From assembly GCF_020166415.1 (NCBI RefSeq), contig NZ_JAIQXV010000012.1, positions 1-64,000 on the forward strand: 64,000 nt of DNA, written 5' to 3'. This stretch comes from Deinococcus multiflagellatus. GTDB taxonomy: Bacteria; Deinococcota; Deinococci; Deinococcales; Deinococcaceae. The position numbers and the translations under genes were made by a program. The notes below the pieces were generated by a model that worked only from the letters and a program-made list of their open reading frames with translations, was not told where the DNA came from and did not search any database. Shown here piece by piece: positions 49,557 through 57,781 of the stretch (position 1 is the stretch's first letter; every line of letters begins with the position of its first letter).

Positions 49557-51917
49557 ATGACCAACCAGAATGACCGCCTGTACGATGCGCCCGGCGTTCG
49601 CGCCAGCATCAGCGCCCTTCTTGCTCAGCCCGCGACCGACGCCTGGCAGACGGTGTTGCGTCAGGTGGGCCGTGAGTACCGGCCGCTGACCGACACCCAG
49701 GCCCACCAGATGTGCCTGCGTCTTCACGAGGAAACCTGCGGGGCAGAGGAACGCACGCGGCTCCGGGACACCCTGGGTGCTAACTGCGCCCCTCTGGCCC
49801 TGAAGGCCGCCCGCGATTTCGCCTCGCAGTTCGGAGGTGACTGGCGCGCCGCCCTGGCGGCCGCCTACGAGATCATGCAGGTTCAGCTGCCCAACATGCG
49901 GCAGAGTGTCAGCCGCCGGGGCGTGGTGACGCTGGTGCCCACGGGCTACAACGCCAAAAAGGCCTTGGTGAACCTCCACGGCTGGCTGGTGCTGTCGTTC
50001 AACACCGACATGGTGAAAAAGGCGCAGCAAAACCGCGCTTCGGCCAACACCACCACCACGCAGGACATGGCGTTCGCCAAGCAGGCCTGGGCCGCGAGCC
50101 TGGACCGCCTCGGCAACACCTTTCGCCCTGAAAGTGCACTGGACGCCAGAAAAACATGCATCCAGCGGCCTGATCAGCGTGAGTCTCGCAACGGTGAGTG
50201 GTTGACGCCGACCTTCCTGATCGAGTGGGACAAGCTCAGCGTGGCCGTGAACTTTGCCCTGCGGCCTGTCCGCCGGGAGGAAGTCAGCTTCGGGGTCGCT
50301 GGCCTGCGCGCCGTTCGGCAAGCCGCCGAGGCCGAAGTGGCCCGGTTGGGTGCGCGCGTGCGCGTCACCCACACCAAGGCGATTCAGGATCTGATCACCA
50401 AGAAGGGCTTCAGTGAAGAGGCGGCGGTCAAGACGGTGCTCAACAAGTTGACCGAGCAGCCCCGGCGCCTGCTGCGCACCCTGGCCGAGTCGCCCGACAT
50501 CTTGACGGTGTGGCTCAGCGGTCAGACCCGGCCCGACAGCCTGGATGCTGGCCGGGACACGGACGAGCGCTCACCCGCTGAACAGCTCCAGGCGCCTGAA
50601 CAGTTGCGGCCTCAGTACGCGGCCGCATTTGCTCCGGCCGATCTGCATGTCGCCCGTGACCTGCTGGCCCAGACCGGCGCAGCCGCGCTCAACGTGGCCC
50701 GCGTGGATCTGCGGCGCCTGATCCGGACCGCCCGTCAGGTGGACCGGGAACGGCAAGCCCAGCAGGTCTGGGAAGAGGTGTGCCGGGAGGCCGGTGTCCA
50801 CTGTGACACGGCCGCCAGGGACGCCCGGTTCCTGCTCCACGAAGTGGGCGGGCGCTGGGCCGAGACCCTCTCTGACGAACAAATCAGCGGCATCAAGGCG
50901 CTGGCTGACGAGTGGAATGACGGTTTTGAAGGCCAAGACCGCATTCCCTACCTGCGGCTGACCCTGGCGTTTCGCCGGTATGGCCGCCACCTGGGTGACG
51001 CACAGGCGCAGTGGCGCGACGCGCTGCGGCCCCTGGGCATCACCAACCGTCAGGCGCGCCTGATCGTCGAGACGGCCAGTGCCTCAAGCCCGGTTCGGCG
51101 CCCCGCTCACCCTGCGGGCACAGCCCCTCACCTGCACCGGGCCTACGCGGCCTACCGGCACGACGTGAATGCCGAGCGCGCGTTTCTGGACGCCTGTAAA
51201 CGCGCAGGCGTGTCCTTTTACGCGGGCAAAGCCATTGCCCGTCAGGCCCTGAGCGTCACCCACCTCCGGTTTGAGGAGACGCTGGGCACGGCCGAGCGGG
51301 CCCGCCTGACTGCCGCTGCCCCGGCCGTAATCGCCTGGACGATGCATCAGGAAGCGGCGCTGGGCGTCAGTGACCAGGTGGCTTCCCGGTTGAACGTGAC
51401 CGATCTGGCCTGCGCGTTTCACGTGTATGGCCAGTGCAGTGGTGGCCGCGAGCAACTCGAAGCCCACCGGGCCACGCCTGAAGAGGTGGAGATCCTGCTG
51501 GCCCAGGACCGTTCGGCGGCCCGCGCTGCCCGTTCGGCCCGCCCCCAACCGGGCCTCAACCTGTCGCGCCGCGCCGTTCAACACGTGGCGGAGCAGGAGT
51601 TGCTGGACCTGGACCGTCAAGGTCAGGTCGTGACGCAGGCCCTCATGGCCCTGCGTGTCCGGATGGACACGGCCGCGTACGTGGTGGACATGCAAGACGC
51701 CGCCGCGCAGTACCGGGCCCTGTGCACCGCGCACGCCCACTTCTTGAGCTGCGCTGACGCCTACGAGCGGGCGGCCGATACCGGTCACCTGCTGCTGATG
51801 GCCGAGGCCAGCCTGGCCTGTGACGACGCTGTTCGCTACTGCGAGCAGGTCATCGCCGGCGACGCCGTGACAGTCGCGGCCGCCAGCGCCCGGCACATCA
51901 CTGAATTCGCGGCTTAA
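49557..51917 (+). CDS. Very large uncharacterised protein
   Basis: A 786-residue helical, soluble, Arg/Ala-rich protein with no recognised domain. The N-terminal third contains a stretch with basic and aromatic residues (SVSRRGVVTLVPTGYNAKKA, LIEWDKLSVAVNF). The central part alternates long helices with short loops; the C-terminal part is all helical. GGGAG precedes ATG 49557. Together with the next gene it takes 4.4 kb, so it must matter to the element. A large structural or nucleoprotein role is conceivable, but nothing in the sequence proves it. Confidence 0.5.
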   Translation: MTNQNDRLYDAPGVRASISALLAQPATDAWQTVLRQVGREYRPLTDTQAHQMCLRLHEETCGAEERTRLRDTLGANCAPLALKAARDFASQFGGDWRAALAAAYEIMQVQLPNMRQSVSRRGVVTLVPTGYNAKKALVNLHGWLVLSFNTDMVKKAQQNRASANTTTTQDMAFAKQAWAASLDRLGNTFRPESALDARKTCIQRPDQRESRNGEWLTPTFLIEWDKLSVAVNFALRPVRREEVSFGVAGLRAVRQAAEAEVARLGARVRVTHTKAIQDLITKKGFSEEAAVKTVLNKLTEQPRRLLRTLAESPDILTVWLSGQTRPDSLDAGRDTDERSPAEQLQAPEQLRPQYAAAFAPADLHVARDLLAQTGAAALNVARVDLRRLIRTARQVDRERQAQQVWEEVCREAGVHCDTAARDARFLLHEVGGRWAETLSDEQISGIKALADEWNDGFEGQDRIPYLRLTLAFRRYGRHLGDAQAQWRDALRPLGITNRQARLIVETASASSPVRRPAHPAGTAPHLHRAYAAYRHDVNAERAFLDACKRAGVSFYAGKAIARQALSVTHLRFEETLGTAERARLTAAAPAVIAWTMHQEAALGVSDQVASRLNVTDLACAFHVYGQCSGGREQLEAHRATPEEVEILLAQDRSAARAARSARPQPGLNLSRRAVQHVAEQELLDLDRQGQVVTQALMALRVRMDTAAYVVDMQDAAAQYRALCTAHAHFLSCADAYERAADTGHLLLMAEASLACDDAVRYCEQVIAGDAVTVAAASARHITEFAA

Positions 51918-51991
51918 GCCACCTTCCCCACAGTGGAGACGGTGGCCGCCGCGCCGCGTTCTCTGCTGTGGGTCTCCCAAGGGGACCCCAC

Positions 51992-53974
51992 ATGACACAG
52001 ATCCTTCCCAACCTGTTCACCGGCCTGTTCACTGTTCTGAGCCCCTCGCCCGCCACGGCCACGCCGCGGGTGGACGTGCACGCTCTTGAAACCGCCCTCC
52101 AGCGCGAGGGCCTGGCCCAGCTGCCGTATGACCGCCAAGAAGGCCCCCGCGCCAAGCACCGCCGGGCCACCCAACGCCTTGAACGGGCCAAGGTGGCGTT
52201 GTATGCCGCGCAGCGGTATCAGTTCGGCGGCTTCGACGCGTTTATGGCCCTGCCTGTGCGGGACCGGCAAGCGCTGCTGGCCGCCACCGAACCGTTCAGC
52301 CGCTTCGGCGCCTGGAACCACCGCCGCCTCCGGCCCCGCCCCTGCACCCCCAAAGGGCGGCCACACCCGCAGGTGCCACTGATCCTGAATGTGGAGCCTT
52401 ACACGCGCGCCAAGATCACCCGGCGCCGCAGCGTGACACTCAAACACTTTGTGGAGGAGTTGTTTCGCCCGTTTCCCTTCAAAGACGCCCTAAAAGCGGC
52501 AGAAGACGCCGCCAACTATGGCGTTGCCGTTGGGCGCTGGGCAGACGCGCTGCGCGACGGTGTTCCCAAGGTCACGCCAGACGGCAACCGGGAAGGGCGC
52601 ATGCCGGTTACCGAGGAGCTGCTGCTGCGGCCCGAGGTGGTGAGCCGGCTGGCCCCCAGCGGTGTGCTGCTGGTCGCGCCGGAATACGCGCTGCTGACTC
52701 TTCTCCAAGAAGCGCCGACGCCCCTGAACCTGCAAACGGTCCATGAGCAGGCGGTGACGGAAGAGCAGACATTCGCTCACGGCGAGCGCCAGGCGCAGAT
52801 TCCAGCGGAACTGCGTGCAGACCTGCCGCCGCTGCGCCGCTTTGTCAGCTTTCAACGTCCGAAAGGGCGCATCACAGAGTTGACCCGTGCGTTTCAGGCC
52901 CTGGGCCACAAACGCGAAGACGCCCGCATTCTGGCCCGCGCCCAGCAGGCGGAGCGGGAAGAGCAGTTTCAGCGCACCTTGGGCGACCAACTGCGCGCGG
53001 CGGCCACCCTCACGGGCGAGTACCGTCATCAAGCGGAACAGGCCCTGCGCCAAAGCGTGCATGACCTGCGCCGTCCTGACCTCGTCTACATTGCGCCGCT
53101 GGTGCTGCAATGTGGCGCGCGTTGCGCCGCCGAGGTCAAAGTCAAGCCCGATCAGCACCCTGAACTCGTGGCCTTCTGGCAGCGTCACGCCGACCCCATG
53201 TGGGAAGCGGCGATGGCCACCTATCTCGATCATGCGGCGGCCCTGGACCAGGCGCTGACCGACCATGCCAGTGGAACGCTCCGCGCGTTGCCTGGGCCCT
53301 TCCGGACACTGGCCGGCGCGGAGCTGACTGAGGACGTGAGTACCCTGGCTGCTGCCCGCCTGCTCCTGGAACAAGAAGGTGCGTCTTCGCCCACCCTCCA
53401 CGCCCTGGCGGCCTGGACCGAGCGGCAAGACCGGCTGACCGACCGCCGAGTGGCTTACGGCCGCGACGCTTTCGTTCCTGATTTCGTCGAAGCTGGCATC
53501 GAGGTTCACCCGGTGACCCAAGCTGTGGTGGCCCCAGCCGTCGACGCCTTTCTCTCCGAAGCGCCGCGCTTCTCGGTCATGCTCGGCTCCACGCCAGCAG
53601 AGCTGCCAGTCGAGGGCCGCACCCGCTTCATCCGCGGGGTTCGCAAGCTCAAAATCCCAGTGGACGTCGCCCAAGATGATCTGCTGTCCCGCGCGCCTGT
53701 GACCTTTGGTCTGCTGTCCCTTCGCCCCCAGGGCTACGAAGGTTACGTTCAGCCCGCTGCCCATGATCTGGGTGTGCTGACACCGCTGAGTGTCGCTGCG
53801 CTGCTTGCCCAGGCCACTGAAGTGACCGTCCTGCTGGCCACGCCCGCAGACCGCACGGTGTACTTCGCCGGCCAGACCTTTTGCGTTGACGCCCGGCACG
53901 CGGCCCTGTTTCAGGAAGCTGCTGCCTGCCGCCGCGCCGATATCCTTCCCAAGGTCACGGTCATTCATCTGTAG
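51992..53974 (+). CDS. Large uncharacterised protein
   Basis: A 660-residue soluble protein with no recognised domain. Positively charged blocks near residues 45-65 and 105-150 (RFGAWNHRRLRPRP) could contact nucleic acid. Two cysteines close together (LQCGARCAAE) lie near residue 375. The last 150 residues have alternating strands (VTFGLLSLRPQGYEGYVQP, VTVLLATPADRTVYFAGQ). AAGGGG precedes ATG 51992. A strong terminator follows, ending the block of separate genes. Confidence 0.5.
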   Translation: MTQILPNLFTGLFTVLSPSPATATPRVDVHALETALQREGLAQLPYDRQEGPRAKHRRATQRLERAKVALYAAQRYQFGGFDAFMALPVRDRQALLAATEPFSRFGAWNHRRLRPRPCTPKGRPHPQVPLILNVEPYTRAKITRRRSVTLKHFVEELFRPFPFKDALKAAEDAANYGVAVGRWADALRDGVPKVTPDGNREGRMPVTEELLLRPEVVSRLAPSGVLLVAPEYALLTLLQEAPTPLNLQTVHEQAVTEEQTFAHGERQAQIPAELRADLPPLRRFVSFQRPKGRITELTRAFQALGHKREDARILARAQQAEREEQFQRTLGDQLRAAATLTGEYRHQAEQALRQSVHDLRRPDLVYIAPLVLQCGARCAAEVKVKPDQHPELVAFWQRHADPMWEAAMATYLDHAAALDQALTDHASGTLRALPGPFRTLAGAELTEDVSTLAAARLLLEQEGASSPTLHALAAWTERQDRLTDRRVAYGRDAFVPDFVEAGIEVHPVTQAVVAPAVDAFLSEAPRFSVMLGSTPAELPVEGRTRFIRGVRKLKIPVDVAQDDLLSRAPVTFGLLSLRPQGYEGYVQPAAHDLGVLTPLSVAALLAQATEVTVLLATPADRTVYFAGQTFCVDARHAALFQEAAACRRADILPKVTVIHL

Positions 53975-54045
53975 ACCCTGACCCTGCGCTGGTTCTCGCT
54001 CCCTGACCATGTCGGGTACGCTGACCAATCACTCCTGTGAACCCT

Positions 54046-54097
54046 GAAGAATTTTCTTTGCCACCAGCAAAGTCAATTCTTCGGGCGCCTTTTTTTT
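54046..54097 (+). terminator. Rho-independent terminator
   Basis: GAAGAATT pairs with AATTCTTC and inside it CTTTGC pairs with GCAAAG; a run of eight Ts follows at 54090-54097. This is the clearest intrinsic terminator of the window and separates the orphan block from the T4SS cluster. Confidence 0.85.
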
Positions 54098-54114
54098 GCC
54101 CTCTTGCCTGTCGC

Positions 54115-54133
54115 ACCAGCGCCCCAAGAAGGT
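54115..54133 (+). promoter_or_regulatory. ACCAGCGCCCC-N3-A-N3-T promoter of the T4SS lipoprotein operon
   Basis: Exact core at 54115-54125, A at 54129, T at 54133, then 8 bases to the ATG at 54142. TTGCCT lies 5 bases upstream of the core as a -35 candidate. Confidence 0.72.
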
Positions 54134-54141
54134 GGGGCGGT

Positions 54142-54813
54142 ATGAAACGACGACACCCGCCCGCCCTCGCCCTGGCCCTCTTGTTTGGCCTGCTCACCAC
54201 AGGTTGTGGTCAGGGTCAATTCGCCAATCCATTTGCCGTGTCTCTCAAAGTCACTGCCACCCCGGCCACCCTGGAGTTGGTGGCGGGTGAGGCCAAGACG
54301 GTCACCGTGTCGGCCAGCGACGGCGACGCCACCATGACCTCCTTTGACGTCTCGACCGCCGCGCCCAAGGGCCTGAGTGTGGCGGGCAACGGTCCGGTGC
54401 TGACCGTCACCAGTACGCGGGAGACCCCGGCTGGGCTCTACCCGGTGGCCGTCAACGTCACGGTGCCCAATGGTGGTGGCAGCAGCGTCTTGCCGGTGCG
54501 GGTGCTGCCCAACCCCACCCCCACCTATTCGGCGGCCCTGACCCAGACGGCCGCCACCATCGTGCAGGGCAGTGACCTGGTGGTTTCGGTGATCATCACG
54601 CGTCAGAGCGGGTATCAACGCACGCCACAAGTCATGCGGGTGTCTGGTGGCGAGGCGCTCAACGCGTCGGTCCAAGGAAACTCTGTCCACCTCCGGCCCA
54701 CGCTGAGCACCACGCCTGGAACCTACGCCCTTTCTGTCGAGGTCAGTGACGGCGACGTCGACCACCACCTCGCACTGACGGTTACCGTCGTGCGGCCCCA
54801 GGAGAAAGCATGA
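54142..54813 (+). CDS. Lipoprotein with two Ig-like domains at the head of the T4SS operon
   Basis: A 223-residue lipoprotein. The signal peptide ends in a lipobox, LLTTGC (Cys about residue 22). Two beta-sandwich-like units follow (residues 35-125 and 130-215), with the patterns LELVAGEAKTVTVSAS...GLYPVAVNVTV and TIVQGSDLVVSVIITR...GTYALSVEVS. Upstream of a VirB9-position gene it may play the outer-membrane anchoring role of VirB7, although it is far bigger than classical VirB7. Next start overlaps its stop. Confidence 0.68.
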   Translation: MKRRHPPALALALLFGLLTTGCGQGQFANPFAVSLKVTATPATLELVAGEAKTVTVSASDGDATMTSFDVSTAAPKGLSVAGNGPVLTVTSTRETPAGLYPVAVNVTVPNGGGSSVLPVRVLPNPTPTYSAALTQTAATIVQGSDLVVSVIITRQSGYQRTPQVMRVSGGEALNASVQGNSVHLRPTLSTTPGTYALSVEVSDGDVDHHLALTVTVVRPQEKA

Positions 54814-56573
54814 ACCCTTCCCGCACTGCGCTCGCCCTGATTTCACTTGGAGGAAGTGCCATGGCACAGGCCGCCACCCAACCCACCCCGGCCCCCAGCT
54901 CGACACCCGCCTACATTGGCCCCAACATCACCCGGCAGTACTACAGCCAGGACCTGATGACCAAATACGGGGCCCTGGACATGACCCAGGACAGCCTGTG
55001 GACACTGGAATTCCCCAGTGCCGTGACCGACATCTACTACACCCGGGACGACATGATCAGCGCGAAGATCGTGGGCAACACCGTCGTCATTGCCGCGCTG
55101 GCCAAAACTGGCACGCTGCCTATTGCCGTCATGCTCGAAGGTGGGCGCAAGCAGTTTTTCAAGGCGACCTTCAAGGCCGATGCCCCCACAGTCAAGCTCA
55201 TCCGGATTATTGACCGCGATCTGCCGGCCAAGGCTGCGCCCACCAGCGAAGAAGAACCGGAACGCCCGGTGGACCTGGCGAGCCCGACGTCGGTCGCGCC
55301 AGCGGCGCCTGAGGGCGTCACCCCGCCCGAACCCCGTCCACCTCTGGCGGTCAGCCCCCTCGTGGAGCGCCGCCTGGCTGTGCAAGAGGCGCCGGCACCT
55401 GAACCCGCAGTGCTGGCCGCTCAGCCGCCGCTGACGACGCCGGTTGAAGCTCAGGTCGCGGCTGCGCCACGGGCCGACGCCCCCATGGTAGCCCTGGCCG
55501 CCGAGCCGGTTGCCGCGCCGCCCCTTACCGCCAGTGCGCCCGTCGTGACCGAGCCCGCACCGGCGGCTGCGACACCTGCCCCTGCTGTGGCTGCCCCCGC
55601 TGCCGTGGCGGCAGTGCCTGCGCCAGCGGCCCCTGTTGCCCCCCGTGTAGAGGCTCCGCGCCCAGCCGCCGCCACGCCCCGGCCAGCGCCCATGCCGGTC
55701 GCCACGCCGCCCGTTTCCGCGCCGGCGCCAGCAGCCCGGCAGACCCAGGCGCCGGCACCGCTGCTGGCCCTGAAAGCGGCCCCCTCGCCCAAAGCGCCCA
55801 CTCAGGCTCAGGCCACCCCCTCTACCCCTGTGGCCGCGCCGCCCCCTCAGCCGGCCCCCGTGCCCCAGCCCGTCACGGAGCGCGCGGCGCCGCCTGTGGC
55901 CCCTGCACCTGTCGCCACGTCGTCAGCGCCCGTCTCGGCGCCGGTGGCTCAGCCGCCGGCCACACTTCCAGACGCTGTGCCCGCTTCACTGGGTCGGCAC
56001 GCGGCGCCCAGCCCTGCACCTGTACTGATGGCCACCCCAGCGCCGACCCTGACCACCCCCCTGTTCTCAGCTGCGCCCACGCCAGTGGCGGCCAAGGCCC
56101 TGAGTGCGCAGTTCGTGACCCAATTCGACGGTCAGGCCTTCGTGCTGTATTACCGCGTCACCAACAACAGCGCGGCGCCCTACACGCTGTCTGAAGAGCA
56201 GCTCCACGTCACCATCACCAACGTGCGCGTACAGAGCGATGGCTCGCGCATTTTGACCATCGCCCCGGGCCAGACGGTCTACGGCACTGTCCAGCTGAGT
56301 GACGCGCGGCTGAAGTCGTACAGCGCGGTCACTGTCGCCTGGGCCGCGTTTCAAACGTCGACGGGCGATCAGGCCATGCTCAAGAGCATGATCAGCGTGT
56401 CCAAGACCGCCACCCCGCAGTGGGAACTGGCCAAGACCGCCGCCGTGCATACCCTGACACGCACACCGATGGTGGCCAAGTCCTGGTTGCCGCCGGCCGC
56501 CTGGGGCCTGGGCCAGGGCAGCCGCAATGATCACGAGGACGTAAGTTTCAGGGTCAAGAACGCCCTGGAATGA
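54810..56573 (+). CDS. Exported T4SS protein in VirB9 position, Pro/Ala-rich
   Basis: A 587-residue protein with a signal peptide (ALISLGGSAMAQA), an N-terminal beta domain (residues 35-140, LWTLEFPSAVTDIYY, then VIAALAKTGTLPIAVMLEGG) similar in style to VirB9/TrbG N-terminal domains, a 280-residue Pro/Ala linker and a C-terminal beta domain (residues 430-530). The latter shares its pattern with the exported orphan of the T4P operon at 25453. By position and architecture it is the probable periplasmic/outer-membrane VirB9-like component. Family assignment is tentative. Confidence 0.5.
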   Translation: MNPSRTALALISLGGSAMAQAATQPTPAPSSTPAYIGPNITRQYYSQDLMTKYGALDMTQDSLWTLEFPSAVTDIYYTRDDMISAKIVGNTVVIAALAKTGTLPIAVMLEGGRKQFFKATFKADAPTVKLIRIIDRDLPAKAAPTSEEEPERPVDLASPTSVAPAAPEGVTPPEPRPPLAVSPLVERRLAVQEAPAPEPAVLAAQPPLTTPVEAQVAAAPRADAPMVALAAEPVAAPPLTASAPVVTEPAPAAATPAPAVAAPAAVAAVPAPAAPVAPRVEAPRPAAATPRPAPMPVATPPVSAPAPAARQTQAPAPLLALKAAPSPKAPTQAQATPSTPVAAPPPQPAPVPQPVTERAAPPVAPAPVATSSAPVSAPVAQPPATLPDAVPASLGRHAAPSPAPVLMATPAPTLTTPLFSAAPTPVAAKALSAQFVTQFDGQAFVLYYRVTNNSAAPYTLSEEQLHVTITNVRVQSDGSRILTIAPGQTVYGTVQLSDARLKSYSAVTVAWAAFQTSTGDQAMLKSMISVSKTATPQWELAKTAAVHTLTRTPMVAKSWLPPAAWGLGQGSRNDHEDVSFRVKNALE

Positions 56574-57139
56574 CCCTCCCCCTGACCACGCTCTCCGCCG
56601 CCCGGCCCGTGACACGCGCTGTCACGCCCGCCGAGGCGGCGGTTCTTGCCGCCGTGCACGTCGCCCGGGCGGTGTACGCCGGGCACCTGACGGATCTTGC
56701 GTCTGTCCGCTCACTGCTGGCCCTGGGCGCCCTGCACTGCCGGGACACCCGCGTGGGCCAGGTGGTGACCCTGTCGCCCACTGGCTACGTGTTGGTGGGG
56801 CAATCCGAGCACCGGCGCACGAGCACCAGCGTGGCCACCAACCTGGTCTATCACCGGGCGGCGCTGCAGCTGGCGGCCGCGCGGCACTGGACTGTCACCG
56901 TCACCCACTCCGCACTCTGGAGTGAGGTCACAGACGGCGAGCGCGTGTGGTGGCTGCTGACCAACGCCAGTTCAGGCGGACCAACCCCGGCCACCCTCAA
57001 AACAAAACTGGCCGCGCTGAACGCGGCGCGGCACCGAGGGGGGCTGATTGTGGTGTGTCTCCCTGAGGCTCAGGTCAGGTATACCCGGGTGCGGTCACCC
57101 GCCGTGACCATCTGGCCGTTTCAGCCCGACTGGAACTGA
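56570..57139 (+). CDS. Replication-relaxation-like winged-helix protein (first of pair)
   Basis: A 189-residue protein with a winged-helix N terminus (VLAAVHVARAVYAGHLTDLASV, GALHCRDTRVGQVVTLSPTGYVLVG) and an alpha/beta C-terminal half with YHRAALQLAAARHW and a strand-rich end. This order is reminiscent of the replication-relaxation/MobC-type proteins found with conjugative elements. The ATG overlaps the preceding stop. Its 3' end overlaps the convergent gene at 57095 by 45 bases, and the two proteins share the same type of fold. Confidence 0.5.
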   Translation: MTLPLTTLSAARPVTRAVTPAEAAVLAAVHVARAVYAGHLTDLASVRSLLALGALHCRDTRVGQVVTLSPTGYVLVGQSEHRRTSTSVATNLVYHRAALQLAAARHWTVTVTHSALWSEVTDGERVWWLLTNASSGGPTPATLKTKLAALNAARHRGGLIVVCLPEAQVRYTRVRSPAVTIWPFQPDWN

Positions 57140-57781
57140 CCCTGCGAGCTGCCGGGCGCGGGCGGTGTTGCGGCTGATCGCCCGCGCTTCTCGCGCGGCC
57201 GCGCGTCCCCGTACCTGCCCGGCGGCGGCCTGTGCCCGCTCCTGCACGTCGTGCCACCACGGCACATAGAGAAAAGTGACGTTTGGATACCGGGCCGCCC
57301 AGCGGCTGACGCGCAGCGCACTGGTCATCCCCCAGTACACCTGCGCGCCGTCGGCAGTGAAGGCCTGCAGCTTGGCGTGCATCCGGGCCACATCGTAGTG
57401 GCCCGAATCAAATTCCAGCCGGGCCCCGTTCCACTCGCCGTCGGGCGTGCCGCCCACGTGCACCGCGTGGGCCACCGACTGCCAGTGCGGCCCAGGTTCG
57501 ACGCCGAGTGCCAGGCGCAATTCGGCCAGTCCGGCCAGGTGCATCAGCTGCGTGCCGCTGAGCAGGTGCAGTGTGGTGGGGCGCAGCGCGTGGAAGGTCA
57601 CGGTGCGCTCGCTGCGAAAGCTGTCGGTCACCCGAACGGTTTCGCGTAAACCGGGAAACAGGTCCGCACTGACGCCCAGCCGCTCCAGCTGACCGCTGCA
57701 CAGCACCTGGTCGGTGGTCAGGGCCGCCACCCCGCGCCAGTGCTGGGCCGGTCGGCTGAGCGCAGGCGCAGAGGCGGTCAC
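57095..57781 (-). CDS. Replication-relaxation-like protein (second of pair)
   Basis: A 228-residue protein with a winged-helix-like N-terminal half (ALTTDQVLCSGQLERLGVS, TLHLLSGTQLMHLAGLAEL) and a restriction-fold-like C-terminal half (ARLEFDSGHYDVARMHAKLQAF, YWGMTSALRVSRWAARYP, VTFLYVPWW), as seen in replication-relaxation proteins. The C-terminal 50 residues are Arg/Ala-rich. It starts within the stop of the VirB10-like gene (ATGA), so it belongs to that minus-strand operon. Confidence 0.52.
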   Translation of the reverse strand: MTASAPALSRPAQHWRGVAALTTDQVLCSGQLERLGVSADLFPGLRETVRVTDSFRSERTVTFHALRPTTLHLLSGTQLMHLAGLAELRLALGVEPGPHWQSVAHAVHVGGTPDGEWNGARLEFDSGHYDVARMHAKLQAFTADGAQVYWGMTSALRVSRWAARYPNVTFLYVPWWHDVQERAQAAAGQVRGRAAAREARAISRNTARARQLAGSVPVGLKRPDGHGG

